The position numbers and the translations under genes are program-made. The notes beneath the pieces are model-generated. The model did not search any database. It saw nothing but the letters and a program-made list of their open reading frames with translations, and was not told the DNA's origin. Below, piece by piece: positions 36,726 through 45,511 of a stretch of 64,000 bases of DNA. Every line of letters starts with the position of its first letter. The stretch's first letter is position 1. This DNA is from Providencia manganoxydans (GTDB lineage: Bacteria > Pseudomonadota > Gammaproteobacteria > Enterobacterales > Enterobacteriaceae), in NCBI RefSeq assembly GCF_016618195.1, contig NZ_CP067099.1:1364001-1428000 (forward strand), in the 5' to 3' direction.

Positions 36726-36800
36726 AAGTTGCTGCTAACTCAATCACATTGTTTAAAAAATAATTTTGATGCTCGTGCAGTTGAATTTTTTTACATCAAT

Positions 36801-36920
36801 GTACTCGTCATATATCAAGTCGCCGTATTGTTAACGCCGCTCATCCACATTAATTATGTATATAAGCTCTCTGGGACGGATGCTCTTACCGCTTAACGGA
36901 ATTTGAATTATTGAAAGTAT
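36801..36920. repeat. Diverged ERIC-type repeat
   Basis: Left end gtactcgtcatatatcaag, right end ggaatttgaattattgaaag. The central stem (attaattatgtatataagc) has drifted. It is the second ERIC copy in the 330-base gap between mdcG and the GST gene; the 75 bases between the copies show nothing else. Confidence 0.55.
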
Positions 36921-36964
36921 GGCTAACAAAGTGGAAACGTGAGTTTTTACCCCACTTTGCTAGC
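36921..36964 (-). terminator. Hairpin after the GST gene
   Basis: gctaacaaagtgg pairs imperfectly with ccactttgctagc around a T-rich loop, just beyond the minus-strand stop. Confidence 0.5.
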
Positions 36965-37603
36965 TTAAATGTGTTCGACCACTGGCTCTGTAAGTGCAGA
37001 GTGATACCACTCTTGCATCGCGGGTAAAGCAATCATTCGGTCAACCCATTGTTGTGCTGCATTGCTGACAGGTAATTGATAGCTTCGTATTCTAAATGCG
37101 ATGGGAGCAAAGAACGCATCTACCGCAGTAAACTGTGCTCCTGCCAGCCAAGGTCCTCCAAAAGTGGTAAAGCCTTCCTGCCATAATTGTTGAAGGCGAT
37201 TTAGATCAGCTTGTAACTCCCTTGATATTTTTTCAAGGGGGGATTGGTGAGAGAGATTCATTGGGCAAGTTTGACGAAGAACTGAAAATCCAGAATGCAT
37301 TTCTGCGCTAGCGCATCTCGCCCATGTACGTGCATTTTTATCTGTAGGCCAAACTTGCGGGTATTCTTCATATAAATATTCACTAATAGCGAGTGAGTCC
37401 CATACAGTTTGTTTTCCATCGACTAAACAAGGCACTAAACCCGATGGAGAAAAGCTTTTAAATTTATCGTGACTACTTTTTCCAATTCCGACTTCGAAAT
37501 AGCAGATATTTTCATCAAAAGGAATATTCAGTACTTTCAGCAAGATCCAAGGACGTAAAGACCAAGAGGAGTAATTTTTATTGGCTATCCAAAGTTTGTA
37601 CAT
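36965..37603 (-). CDS. Glutathione S-transferase family protein
   Basis: A 212-residue cytosolic protein with an N-terminal thioredoxin-like domain (NKNYSSWSLRPWILLKVLNI) and a helical C-terminal domain from about 90 (WLAGAQFTAVDAFFAPIAFR). The SSWSLRPW stretch, with Ser at the position that activates glutathione, and the later SPSGLVPCLVDGKQTVWDSL (cis-Pro and the glutathione-binding Asp-Ser) are typical of zeta-like bacterial GSTs. The longest frame starts at 37672, but family N-termini align with the ATG at 37603. It is a single-gene unit. The substrate is unknown. Confidence 0.83.
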   Translation of the reverse strand: MYKLWIANKNYSSWSLRPWILLKVLNIPFDENICYFEVGIGKSSHDKFKSFSPSGLVPCLVDGKQTVWDSLAISEYLYEEYPQVWPTDKNARTWARCASAEMHSGFSVLRQTCPMNLSHQSPLEKISRELQADLNRLQQLWQEGFTTFGGPWLAGAQFTAVDAFFAPIAFRIRSYQLPVSNAAQQWVDRMIALPAMQEWYHSALTEPVVEHI

Positions 37604-38016
37604 AGTCACTTTCTCCATGAGGCGATAGGTCTGAAAATGAAAGGTGAGATCAAGATGATACGAAGTTAACAATTTAAAGGGGTTTTAGAGAAGCTACAAA
37701 TGTCTTTTTACAAAAGAATGAACGATAGCCTATATTTTTTTAATTATAAGATATAACCAAAATATTAACCAATGGCGAGTAATAAAAATAAATGGTTTCT
37801 TTTGTTTACAAAAACTGAAGATAATTTTATTAATATTTAATATCTAAAGCTCGACAAATCACTATTTATAAAAAATATTAAGAATGGTGACCGTATTTGA
37901 ATATCATCAACAAAATATTTGTTTAAGTTAGGGATAGGAATAATTTTTGATAACCCTTATGATTACAGCAGTTTATTAAAACGCTCAATTACCTTTTAAT
38001 TTACAAGGTTATTTAT
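37604..38016. promoter_or_regulatory. Divergent gap between the GST and cytochrome b561 genes
   Basis: About 410 AT-rich bases, including the extra in-frame codons before the GST start. No repeat, RNA or gene is visible beyond presumed promoters for both sides. Confidence 0.35.
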
Positions 38017-38574
38017 ATGCAATGGAAAAATAGTGCCACACGTTACGGGCATATCTCTTTGCTCGTTCACTGGTTGGTTGCGATCGTCGTATATGGAATG
38101 TTCGCATTAGGTTTATGGATGGTGACACTAGGTTATTATGATAGCTGGTATCATCAAGCCCCCGAAATTCATAAAAGTATAGGTATTTTATTATTTATTG
38201 TTATGGCATTTCGTGTGGTTTGGCGTTTTATTTCGCCACCACCTAAGCCTCTTGAGAGTTATAGTCGCTTAACGAGATTAAGTTCAGCAATTGCACAGAT
38301 TCTCATCTATATTATTTTATTTAGTATCCTGATCAGTGGATATTTAATTTCAACCGCTGATGGCCAGCCAATTAGTGTATTTGGATGGTTCGAAGTACCG
38401 GCTTTATTTACTGGAGCAGCAACACAGGCAGATACCGCAGGTGAAGTTCATCTATATCTTGCTTGGGCCGTTGTTTTGCTATCAGTTTTACATGCCTTTG
38501 CGGCATTTAAACATCACTTCTTTGATGGTGATATTACTTTAAAAAGAATGTTGGGTTTTAATCCCGATAAATAA
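38017..38574 (+). CDS. Cytochrome b561 (YceJ-like)
   Basis: A 185-residue inner-membrane protein with four transmembrane helices. Heme-ligand His residues are in [14 protein letters not shown] near 10-17, [12 protein letters not shown] near 50, and [20 protein letters not shown] near 147. It transfers electrons between the quinone pool and periplasmic partners. The yceI gene follows 14 bases later, the same pairing as yceJ-yceI in E. coli, which supports a linked periplasmic isoprenoid or redox role. Confidence 0.9.
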   Translation: MQWKNSATRYGHISLLVHWLVAIVVYGMFALGLWMVTLGYYDSWYHQAPEIHKSIGILLFIVMAFRVVWRFISPPPKPLESYSRLTRLSSAIAQILIYIILFSILISGYLISTADGQPISVFGWFEVPALFTGAATQADTAGEVHLYLAWAVVLLSVLHAFAAFKHHFFDGDITLKRMLGFNPDK

Positions 38575-38588
38575 ACGTGGAGATAAAT

Positions 38589-39167
38589 ATGTTTAAGAAA
38601 ACAGTTCTTGGTTTAGCTGCTGGAGCTTTATTTTTAACCGCAGGTTCAGCTTTAGCAGAAACCTATAAATTTGATAAACAAGGTCAGCACGCATTTATCG
38701 AATTCCGTATCCAACATTTAGGTTATAGCTGGGTTTACGGTAGCTTTAAAGATTTTGATGGTAGCTTTACTTATGATGCAAAAGATCCTGCAAAGGACAA
38801 AGTTGAAGTCACTATCAAAACAGGCAGCATCGATACTAATCATGCAGAGCGCGATAAACACTTGCGTAGCGGTGATTTCTTAAATGCAGCAAAATTCCCA
38901 GAAGCGAAATTTGTTTCAACAGAAGTGAAAAAAGAAGGTGAAATTTATAAGATCACTGGTGATTTCACTTTAAATGGTGTGACAAAACCAATTACTTTAG
39001 ATGCAAAACTAATGGGTGAAGGTAAAGATCCATGGGGTGGCTATCGTGCTGGTTTTGAAGCTCAAGGTAATATCAAGTTGAAAGATTTCAACATTAAATC
39101 TGACCTTGGTCCAAAATCACAAGAAGCAGAATTGCTGATTTCAGTTGAAGGTGTTCAAGAGAAGTAA
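38589..39167 (+). CDS. yceI: YceI family periplasmic protein
   Basis: A 192-residue protein with a signal peptide (cleavage after GSALA, about residue 23). The mature lipocalin-like barrel has [40 protein letters not shown] near 84, and a C-terminal [11 protein letters not shown]. The length equals E. coli YceI (191). YceI-fold proteins bind polyprenoids or other amphiphiles in the periplasm, and E. coli YceI is induced by osmotic or alkaline stress. GGAG before the ATG at 38589 rules out the GTG at 38577. A strong terminator follows, after one copy of the 127-bp repeat. Confidence 0.93.
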   Translation: MFKKTVLGLAAGALFLTAGSALAETYKFDKQGQHAFIEFRIQHLGYSWVYGSFKDFDGSFTYDAKDPAKDKVEVTIKTGSIDTNHAERDKHLRSGDFLNAAKFPEAKFVSTEVKKEGEIYKITGDFTLNGVTKPITLDAKLMGEGKDPWGGYRAGFEAQGNIKLKDFNIKSDLGPKSQEAELLISVEGVQEK

Positions 39168-39178
39168 TGCCTAATTAG

Positions 39179-39305
39179 CTGAAAAACGAATTCTGTTTGT
39201 CGGCAGAGGTTAAGGTTTTTGAAATAAATTAGGAAAATCAATTCATTGATTTTCGGCTGATAACACGGAGCGGGAAAACCACGTTTTTTTCCTACTCCGT
39301 CAACA
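39179..39305 (-). repeat. 127-bp intergenic repeat, copy 1 (inverted)
   Basis: The reverse complement matches 41818-41944 over its whole length with roughly four of five bases the same. Shared blocks include aaaatcaatga then ttgatttt, a G+C-rich hairpin (cggagcggga with tcctactccg), and cgtttttcag at the far end. It begins 12 bases after the yceI stop. It is not related to the ERIC family. Confidence 0.75.
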
Positions 39306-39311
39306 ACCTCT

Positions 39312-39346
39312 AAAAGCCCCAATACATTTATGTATTGGGGCTTTTT
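39312..39346 (+). terminator. Terminator of cytochrome b561-yceI
   Basis: Perfect stem of at least 13 bp, aagccccaatacat with atgtattggggctt, then T-run. Very strong and usable in both directions. Confidence 0.92.
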
Positions 39347-39615
39347 ACATTTATTTATAGTTTTTTGTATGAAAGCATACATCTTTAAGGCATAGCGATG
39401 GCACTCGCGACATCGTTTTCTCGACTTTCATAGTCTCACGCAGCTGATACTCAATTGATCCTCGAAATAATATGGTTAATTTCCCTTTTTCCTATAGCTT
39501 GAGAACTTTATAACAAGGTAGAATGTATAGAAAATCAATTGGTTTTTATAAATAAAATTTATTTAAATAAATCAATTGAAAAATTAATAGGTATCTAGAT
39601 ATAAAGGTAAGCCCC
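39347..39615. other. Gene-free interval
   Basis: About 270 bases of AT-rich DNA before the unknown membrane-anchored protein. I find no clear repeat or RNA; the part near 39380-39470 could be a much-decayed ERIC element, but I cannot support that. Confidence 0.35.
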
Positions 39616-40425
39616 TTGGAGACAAAAAATTCACGCAAAACAGCACTGGTTGTTGTTGTTATTTTTATTGCATTTGCCATCGGATTTTATTGGTTAGGCA
39701 AGGATGATAATACATTATCAACACAGACGAATGCTGAGGTTCAAGAAGATGTTTTAACGGCACCATTAAGCGTGAGCCAAGTAGAGGCATTGTCGAAATT
39801 AGAAGAGCAGATGCCTGTTATTGAAACGATTAAAAAAATGAGCCCTGTCGCGTATCAGAGCCTAGAACAAATCGTGCGTGAGTATGATCCATCGAACGAG
39901 TTACTGACTCGACAAATGTTTGATCAAGTGGTTGCTAGCGTGATGAAGTTAGTGATTGAGCGAATGCCCTATGCAACAGATGACTCAGTGATTAATTTTA
40001 CTCATAAAGTGAATGATTATTTAAAAGTGTTACTAGAGGCTGATCCAACAGGGCAAACTTGTTTCTATTCACTATTCCCTTATTTACGCGATTCTGCGGC
40101 CGTTATTCCGCCACAAAAAAGCCATGCAATGTTACTTAAGCAATTAGCAGCAACCAATGATTTGCTAATTTCAAGTGAGTCCAATATCAAACAGCCAACA
40201 TTAACTAATGAAGAACAAATGGCGATTTTAACCAGTTTACAAGAGAAACTGGCAGCACAATACGGCAAGGAAACTCAATTACTTGCGAACTTAGAGCAAG
40301 CAAAACAAAAGCCAGCTTTAACTTGTCGTATTTCTATTAGCTTCTATGACCACATTCTTGCGATGCCTGATAATAAACAAAAAGCCGCTTTTTTAAGAAC
40401 CTTATTTTCAAGTGCTAATCAGTAG
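39616..40425 (+). CDS. Unknown membrane-anchored periplasmic protein
   Basis: A 269-residue protein I do not recognise. A single N-terminal transmembrane helix (TALVVVVIFIAFAIGFYWLG, about 9-28) is followed by a mostly helical, charged domain, probably periplasmic. Two Cys residues (GQTCFYS near 141, ALTCRIS near 236) could form a disulfide. The start is TTG, with AAGG 9 bases upstream; no ATG precedes the hydrophobic segment, so TTG is the best choice. It is monocistronic with its own terminator. It lies between the two inverted 127-bp repeats. Confidence 0.65.
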   Translation: METKNSRKTALVVVVIFIAFAIGFYWLGKDDNTLSTQTNAEVQEDVLTAPLSVSQVEALSKLEEQMPVIETIKKMSPVAYQSLEQIVREYDPSNELLTRQMFDQVVASVMKLVIERMPYATDDSVINFTHKVNDYLKVLLEADPTGQTCFYSLFPYLRDSAAVIPPQKSHAMLLKQLAATNDLLISSESNIKQPTLTNEEQMAILTSLQEKLAAQYGKETQLLANLEQAKQKPALTCRISISFYDHILAMPDNKQKAAFLRTLFSSANQ

Positions 40426-40436
40426 TAACAAATAGC

Positions 40437-40463
40437 AGACCCCATTTATTATGGGGTCTTTTA
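40437..40463 (+). terminator. Terminator of the unknown anchored protein gene
   Basis: Stem agacccca with tggggtct followed by tttta. Confidence 0.85.
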
Positions 40464-40698
40464 CCATCCAACAGTCAAATACGACCTATTACTTCCTCTA
40501 TTTTAATGACTAAATAGCATTTTATTGTTATTGAATGTTTCAAATGGCTGTGCAAGCTAAGTAATTCTTCTATACTTTCAGAGTTAAATTCTATGGCTAA
40601 GCCAATGGGCGTCTTAATTGATTACCATTAATATATTCTATTGTGTTAGTTTATTATTATAGGGTTACGATAAGTTTGAATTTTATCGAGGAGGTAGG

Positions 40699-41778
40699 AT
40701 GTCATTTGTTAAGAAAAGTATGGTTGCTCTGCTAACAGCGGCCGCGGTATACGTCCCTTCAATCGTCACCCAAGCTTGTACTAGAGTGGTTTATTTAGGC
40801 GATGATCAGCAAACCATGACCGCAAGAACAATGGATTGGAAATATGATATTGGAACTAATTTATGGATTTTTCCTCGCGGTATGGAAAGAGATGGGATTG
40901 CTGGGCCTAATTCTCTTAAATGGAAATCCAAATATGGCAGCGTGATTGCTTCTGGTTATGATATTTCTACAACAGATGGTGTTAATGAAAAAGGTTTAGT
41001 TACTAATCTTTTATGGTTAGCAGAATCTAAGTATCCACAAGCGGATGATAAGCAGCCTGCATTATCTATTTCTCTATGGGCACAATATATGCTTGATAAT
41101 TATGCATCTGTTGCTGAAGCTGTAGAGGCACTGGAAAAAACACCTTTAGTGGTCATGACCGATAACGTACCGGGTCAAGATCGCTTGGCGACATTGCACT
41201 TATCATTATCAGATGCGAGCGGTGATAGTGCAATTATTGAATATATTGATGGTAAACAAGTGATCCACCACAGCCGCCAATATCAGGTGATGACAAACTC
41301 TCCGACTTACGAGAAACAGCTAGCGATGCAGGAATATTGGCAAGGAATTGGTGGTACAGTCATGTTACCTGGGACGAATCGTTCAGCGGATAGGTTTGCC
41401 CGAGCTCAATTTTATATTAATGCCATCCCACAACACACAACGCCAAATAAAGCGGTAGCCAGTGTATTTGGTGTTATTCGTAATGTCTCAGTTCCTTATG
41501 GTTTAACAACAGAAAATTCTCCAGAAATTTCATCAACGCGTTGGCGGACGCTTGTTGACCATAAACGCCAACTCTACTTTTTTGAATCAGCGCTAACCCC
41601 AAATATTTTTTGGACGGATTTGAAGAAAATCGACTTTTCAGCTGAAACAGGTAAGGTTAAAAAATTAGATTTAGGTGTAGAGCAGGATCATATTTTTTCA
41701 GGTGATGCGACCAAAGAGTATGTTGATAGTAAACCATTTGAGTTCCTAGGGCTTTCTGCGAAACAACTTGGATATTAA
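40699..41778 (+). CDS. Choloylglycine-hydrolase family amidase (periplasmic)
   Basis: A 359-residue Ntn hydrolase with a signal peptide (MSFVKKSMVALLTAAA) cleaved after TQA, leaving Cys27 as the N-terminal nucleophile. The following CTRVVYL, TARTMDWKYDI (Arg and Asp), MTNSPTYEKQ (Asn) and TRWRTLVDHKR segments are the catalytic positions of penicillin V acylases and bile salt hydrolases. Gram-negative members of this cluster often hydrolyse penicillin V or acyl-homoserine lactones instead of bile salts. GAGGAGG lies just upstream of the ATG. Single gene; a 127-bp repeat follows 40 bases after the stop. Confidence 0.88.
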   Translation: MSFVKKSMVALLTAAAVYVPSIVTQACTRVVYLGDDQQTMTARTMDWKYDIGTNLWIFPRGMERDGIAGPNSLKWKSKYGSVIASGYDISTTDGVNEKGLVTNLLWLAESKYPQADDKQPALSISLWAQYMLDNYASVAEAVEALEKTPLVVMTDNVPGQDRLATLHLSLSDASGDSAIIEYIDGKQVIHHSRQYQVMTNSPTYEKQLAMQEYWQGIGGTVMLPGTNRSADRFARAQFYINAIPQHTTPNKAVASVFGVIRNVSVPYGLTTENSPEISSTRWRTLVDHKRQLYFFESALTPNIFWTDLKKIDFSAETGKVKKLDLGVEQDHIFSGDATKEYVDSKPFEFLGLSAKQLGY

Positions 41779-41817
41779 GTTTTTTCGACAACCTTCTGAG
41801 TAAACAGAAGATTGAAA

Positions 41818-41944
41818 TCGTTGACGAAGTGGGATAAAAGTGTTTTTTCCCACTTCGTGTTCTCAGTCGAAAATCAATGAGTTGATTTTACTTATTAATT
41901 TCAAAATCTTATTCATTGCCACCAAATATAATACGTTTTTCAGC
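41818..41944 (+). repeat. 127-bp intergenic repeat, copy 2
   Basis: Partner of the copy at 39179, in opposite orientation. It carries a perfect hairpin cgaagtggga with tcccacttcg around aaaagtgtttt, which may also terminate the amidase transcript. The remainder of the gap to tehB shows no gene. Confidence 0.75.
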
Positions 41945-42072
41945 AGTCTGAACGTTCCGAATAAACAGAAGGTTGATTTTAATCAAGTCAATATCTATCT
42001 CATCATGAAACCTTTGCAGCTTATTCAATAAAACTATAAGATGTATTTAATATGCAACTTAAAGGTGATGGT

Positions 42073-42939
42073 ATGAGTGAATTAGTTTGCTACAAAACGA
42101 TGCCTGTATGGGATAAAGCGTCTCTTCCGTTGATGTTTCAAGATAGACATAACACGAAAGAGGATACTTATGCTCAGCTTCGTGTTTTAGCAGGAACGCT
42201 AGATTTTATCATTTTTGCTGATGATGGCAGTGAGCAGAAATTTACATTTGATGTGAATAATCAACCGCCACTTATTGCTCCACAAGTTTGGCACCGAATT
42301 GCTGCTTGTAGTGATGATATGCAATGCCAGCTCTCTTTTTTATGTCAGCCAGAGATTAAATTTTATAAAGAATATGGATTGACTATCCCGCATTCGGAAG
42401 TCAGATTTTTATGTGAAAATCACCTATCTCAACCATGTAAAACGCTTGATCTCGGCTCAGGACGCGGACGTAATAGTTTTTATCTTGCTCTGCAAGGCTA
42501 TGATGTCACTGCTGTGGATATTAACCCACAACACATTCAAGCAATTGAGTTTGTAAAAAGACAAGCAGAGATCGAAAATATCAAGACCGCCGTTTATGAT
42601 ATTAATAGCCATCAAATAAAAGGTGACTATGACCTGATTATATCGACGGTTGTTCTAATGTTTTTACAGAGAGAGAACATTGCTAATGTTATTGCCGATA
42701 TGCAGGCGCACACATTATCTGGCGGTATTAATTTAATTGTTTGCCCAGTTGAAACACCAGATGCACCACTTGATTTGATCCCATTCAAATGTTTCCTCAA
42801 AGCCGGTGAGCTTCAAGAGTATTATCAAGATTGGGAAATTTTAAAGTACAACGAAGATCCTGGACATTTGCATCGCACTGATGCGGATGGTAACCGTATT
42901 AAACTTAATTTTGCGACATTGATTGCGAAGAAAAAATAA
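42073..42939 (+). CDS. tehB: SAM-dependent methyltransferase TehB (two-domain form)
   Basis: A 288-residue protein. Residues about 1-90 form a DUF1971/TehB N-terminal beta domain (KTMPVWDKASLP, LIAPQVWHRIAA). The remainder is a class I methyltransferase with LDLGSGRGRNSFYLALQG near 123 (SAM-binding) and VTAVDINPQHIQAI. This is the long TehB variant seen in Haemophilus and other bacteria. It methylates and detoxifies tellurite or related oxyanions. AAGGTG lies 6 bases before the ATG at 42073, so the earlier ATG at 42052 is not used. It is convergent with clcA; no tehA is adjacent. Confidence 0.88.
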   Translation: MSELVCYKTMPVWDKASLPLMFQDRHNTKEDTYAQLRVLAGTLDFIIFADDGSEQKFTFDVNNQPPLIAPQVWHRIAACSDDMQCQLSFLCQPEIKFYKEYGLTIPHSEVRFLCENHLSQPCKTLDLGSGRGRNSFYLALQGYDVTAVDINPQHIQAIEFVKRQAEIENIKTAVYDINSHQIKGDYDLIISTVVLMFLQRENIANVIADMQAHTLSGGINLIVCPVETPDAPLDLIPFKCFLKAGELQEYYQDWEILKYNEDPGHLHRTDADGNRIKLNFATLIAKKK

Positions 42940-42946
42940 TATTATT

Positions 42947-42968
42947 GCGGGATACATGAGTATCCCGC
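42947..42968. terminator. Bidirectional hairpin between tehB and clcA
   Basis: Perfect 8-bp stem gcgggata with tatcccgc, loop catgag. Confidence 0.65.
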
Positions 42969-42981
42969 TAAATCATTAAGC

Positions 42982-44382
42982 TTAGTTTGTTGCTTTTGCT
43001 TGGTCATTTGATTTTTGCTGTGAACTTCTTTGCAAGGTTCTTTCTAATAAAACCGAGTAGAGCGGTCTGCCACCAAGTAGCTGTGCAACCATAGTTGCTC
43101 CTAAACAAGTAATAATCATCGGTAAAATCAACTGATAATTACTTGTCATTTCAAGTACTAAAACTAAACCGGTTAGTGGCGCTCGTACTGTTGCGGCAAA
43201 TAATGCCCCCATACCCGCAATAGCAAAAGTTCCAATCTCAATCGGATAATCAGGAAATATTTCTTGTATACAGTAACCATAAATTCCACCGAAAAGCGTA
43301 CCTAATGCGAGAAGTGGGGAGAAAATTCCGCCAGGTGCTCCTGAGCTAAAGCTAATTGTAGAGGTTAAAAAACGCAGAGCGAAAAATAACAATAGGATAG
43401 TCACAGTGAAACTACCTGCCATCATCTGATGGATCACTGAAAAACCGCCACCAACAATTTCTGGCATATACACACCAATCGCCCCACAGCAGCCACCAAT
43501 TAGGCCACCCATGAGCACAAACCGAGAAACTTTATCTTTATAGAATGCGAGGAATTTTGTTTGCAAGTAAAGTAAGAAATTATTAAAACAAATACCAATA
43601 ACGCCAAATAGCATGCCTAGAATTAAGTAGAGCCAAAGTGTATTTAATGGAGCTGATGAAAAATGTCCAACATTTAAGATTGCAGCCTGACCACTGATTA
43701 ATTGATACACGATGGTTGATGTAATCGAACCAATAAATACTGCTTTAATAGAAATGAGGCTATATTTGAATTGAGGACGCATTTCTTCAATAACAAATAA
43801 AATACCTGCAAGAGGAGCATTAAAGGCAGTTGATAAACCTGCTGCTGCACCAGCAGCTAATAAAGTATGGCGTGACTCATTATTTTTAACACGGAAAATG
43901 TCATAAAACATTTGGCTAATATTTGCCCCAAGCTGGACTGTTGGGCCTTCACGACCAAGTACCATACCTGAGCCTAAAGCACCTAATCCACCAAAAAACT
44001 TTACAGGGATCACTCGCCACCAACGAACAGGTCGCAAATCTTGTAGAGCACCTTCAATTTCAGGGATACCAGAGCCGCCTGATTCAGGCGATATCTTTTT
44101 GACAAGATAATAACCAATCATGGCGAGTATGGCTGATACTGCAAACATTGCTGGGATGATTAGCCATTTATCAGTGACATATTGACTAACGGTACTACTG
44201 CGATAGTTACTGACCCACGTAGTACCCAATTCAAAAAGAGAACCTACTAGGCCAACAAATGCGCCAATCAAAGCGGCCAATAATAAGATACCAAGTGGAG
44301 TTTTATTGGATTCTTTTAATCGTCTGAGTATTCCGAAACGATACTTCATCGCGGACTGACTAATAGGACTTTGTTCGGACAT
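42982..44382 (-). CDS. clcA: H+/Cl- exchange transporter
   Basis: A 466-residue CLC antiporter. Selectivity motifs are GSGIPEIEG near 107, [10 protein letters not shown] near 147 (gating Glu148 in E. coli numbering) and the proton Glu in [10 protein letters not shown] near 203. [16 protein letters not shown] lies near 349. It exchanges two chloride ions for one proton across the inner membrane and supports extreme-acid resistance. Length and order agree with E. coli ClcA (473). It is alone, convergent with tehB, and divergent from the HisA-like operon. Confidence 0.94.
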   Translation of the reverse strand: MSEQSPISQSAMKYRFGILRRLKESNKTPLGILLLAALIGAFVGLVGSLFELGTTWVSNYRSSTVSQYVTDKWLIIPAMFAVSAILAMIGYYLVKKISPESGGSGIPEIEGALQDLRPVRWWRVIPVKFFGGLGALGSGMVLGREGPTVQLGANISQMFYDIFRVKNNESRHTLLAAGAAAGLSTAFNAPLAGILFVIEEMRPQFKYSLISIKAVFIGSITSTIVYQLISGQAAILNVGHFSSAPLNTLWLYLILGMLFGVIGICFNNFLLYLQTKFLAFYKDKVSRFVLMGGLIGGCCGAIGVYMPEIVGGGFSVIHQMMAGSFTVTILLLFFALRFLTSTISFSSGAPGGIFSPLLALGTLFGGIYGYCIQEIFPDYPIEIGTFAIAGMGALFAATVRAPLTGLVLVLEMTSNYQLILPMIITCLGATMVAQLLGGRPLYSVLLERTLQRSSQQKSNDQAKATN

Positions 44383-44714
44383 CTCTTTATGACTCTCTAT
44401 TTATGATTGGTGACAAAACAACAATAATTCTAGCATAACAAAGAATAAGGCAACCATATCATAAAAATATGGGTAGGTATTTTATTTAAGAAATAAAATG
44501 AGTTATAGAGAAAGTACCAGCACTTTATAACTATTGAAATACGATTTTAATGTGTATGAAATTCAATATATAAGCCTAATTATTTGCATGTAGGGAATGA
44601 TTTATTTCAATAATGATAACAATGAATAGAAACTGATCTTTATTGAATTTGTAAGCTAAATAATCAGTGAATTAATATCTAGCGTCTACATTCAGTTTCA
44701 ATAAGGGGGTAAGT
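44383..44714. promoter_or_regulatory. Divergent region between clcA and the HisA-like operon
   Basis: AT-rich, 332 bases, no gene. A small hairpin (ccatat with atatgg) lies near 44452. Near 44609-44627 aataatgataacaatgaat partly matches a Fur box; this is weak. It presumably contains the operon promoter. Confidence 0.4.
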
Positions 44715-45482
44715 ATGACCACTCCATTCGATATTTACCCATCAATTGATATCGTGTCTGGTTTTGCTATGGTTTCACAAGCTGCAATCAAAATGACGTT
44801 AGAAAACTCTTATGACCAATCTCACGTCAGTAAGATGATCCTTGGAACACCGACTGAAGTTATTAACAAATGGCAGAATGAAGGAGCAAAAAAAGTACAT
44901 ATCGTTGATTTAAATGCAGCAGCAGGTACTGGTGATAATTATCAAGCGGTGAAACAGGCAATTTCAATGTCGCATGTTCGTGCTCAAGTATGTGGTGGAA
45001 TACGGGACGATAGAACACTTGAGCGTGCATTGAATTTAGGATGCGAAAGAGTAAATATTGGTACTGCGGTATTAGAAAATATAAAGTGGTGTGAAAAGGT
45101 AATCAAAGAACATGGTAATAAAATCGCTATTGCTTTAGATGTTAAACAAATTAATGGTGATTATTACTTAACGAGCCGAGGATGGAGAGTGAATGGTGGT
45201 TTATTGTGGCCAGTATTAGACAAATTAAATAAGTTAGGCTGCTTACGTTATGTCGTCACAGACGTTGAAAAAGGCGGAATGTTAAGTAAACCAAATTTTG
45301 ATTTATTAAAAAAAGTTTGTACTAAAACTGATAGTCCTATTATTGCTGGTGGTGGTGTTTCATCTTTAAATGATATTATCACATTATCTGACATGCGAGA
45401 GCTAGGTATTGAAGGTGTGATACTTGGGCAAGCACTTCATATAGGTATAATAAATATACCTAGTATTTTATCGATAGTATAA
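44715..45482 (+). CDS. HisA-like (beta/alpha)8 isomerase, divergent
   Basis: A 255-residue TIM-barrel protein of the HisA/HisF family. It keeps the HisA catalytic Asp pair: Asp12 in YPSIDIVSG and Asp142 in IALDVKQ. It also has the phosphate-binding half-barrel motifs VCGGIRDD near 92, NIGTAVL near 114, AGGGVSS near 210 and GVILGQAL near 233, and TDVEKGG near 181. HisA opens the ribose ring of a phosphoribosylamine by Amadori rearrangement; a similar reaction on another substrate is the natural inference. Histidine genes are absent here, so it is not the housekeeping hisA. AAGGGGG precedes the ATG. First of five tightly packed genes. Confidence 0.8.
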   Translation: MTTPFDIYPSIDIVSGFAMVSQAAIKMTLENSYDQSHVSKMILGTPTEVINKWQNEGAKKVHIVDLNAAAGTGDNYQAVKQAISMSHVRAQVCGGIRDDRTLERALNLGCERVNIGTAVLENIKWCEKVIKEHGNKIAIALDVKQINGDYYLTSRGWRVNGGLLWPVLDKLNKLGCLRYVVTDVEKGGMLSKPNFDLLKKVCTKTDSPIIAGGGVSSLNDIITLSDMRELGIEGVILGQALHIGIINIPSILSIV

Positions 45483-45511
45483 TTTAATTAATCTTGATTA
45501 AGAGTGCATTT

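Noticed and set aside
39155..39382. 75-codon minus-strand frame resembling the frame at 41840
   Set aside because: The similarity arises because both are translations of the 127-bp repeat; no ribosome site or coding bias supports a peptide.
41840..42031. 63-codon plus-strand frame
   Set aside because: Part of the 127-bp repeat copy 2, for the same reason.
44609..44627. Fur-box-like sequence before the HisA-like operon
   Set aside because: It matches only about two thirds of the consensus; too weak to claim iron control.
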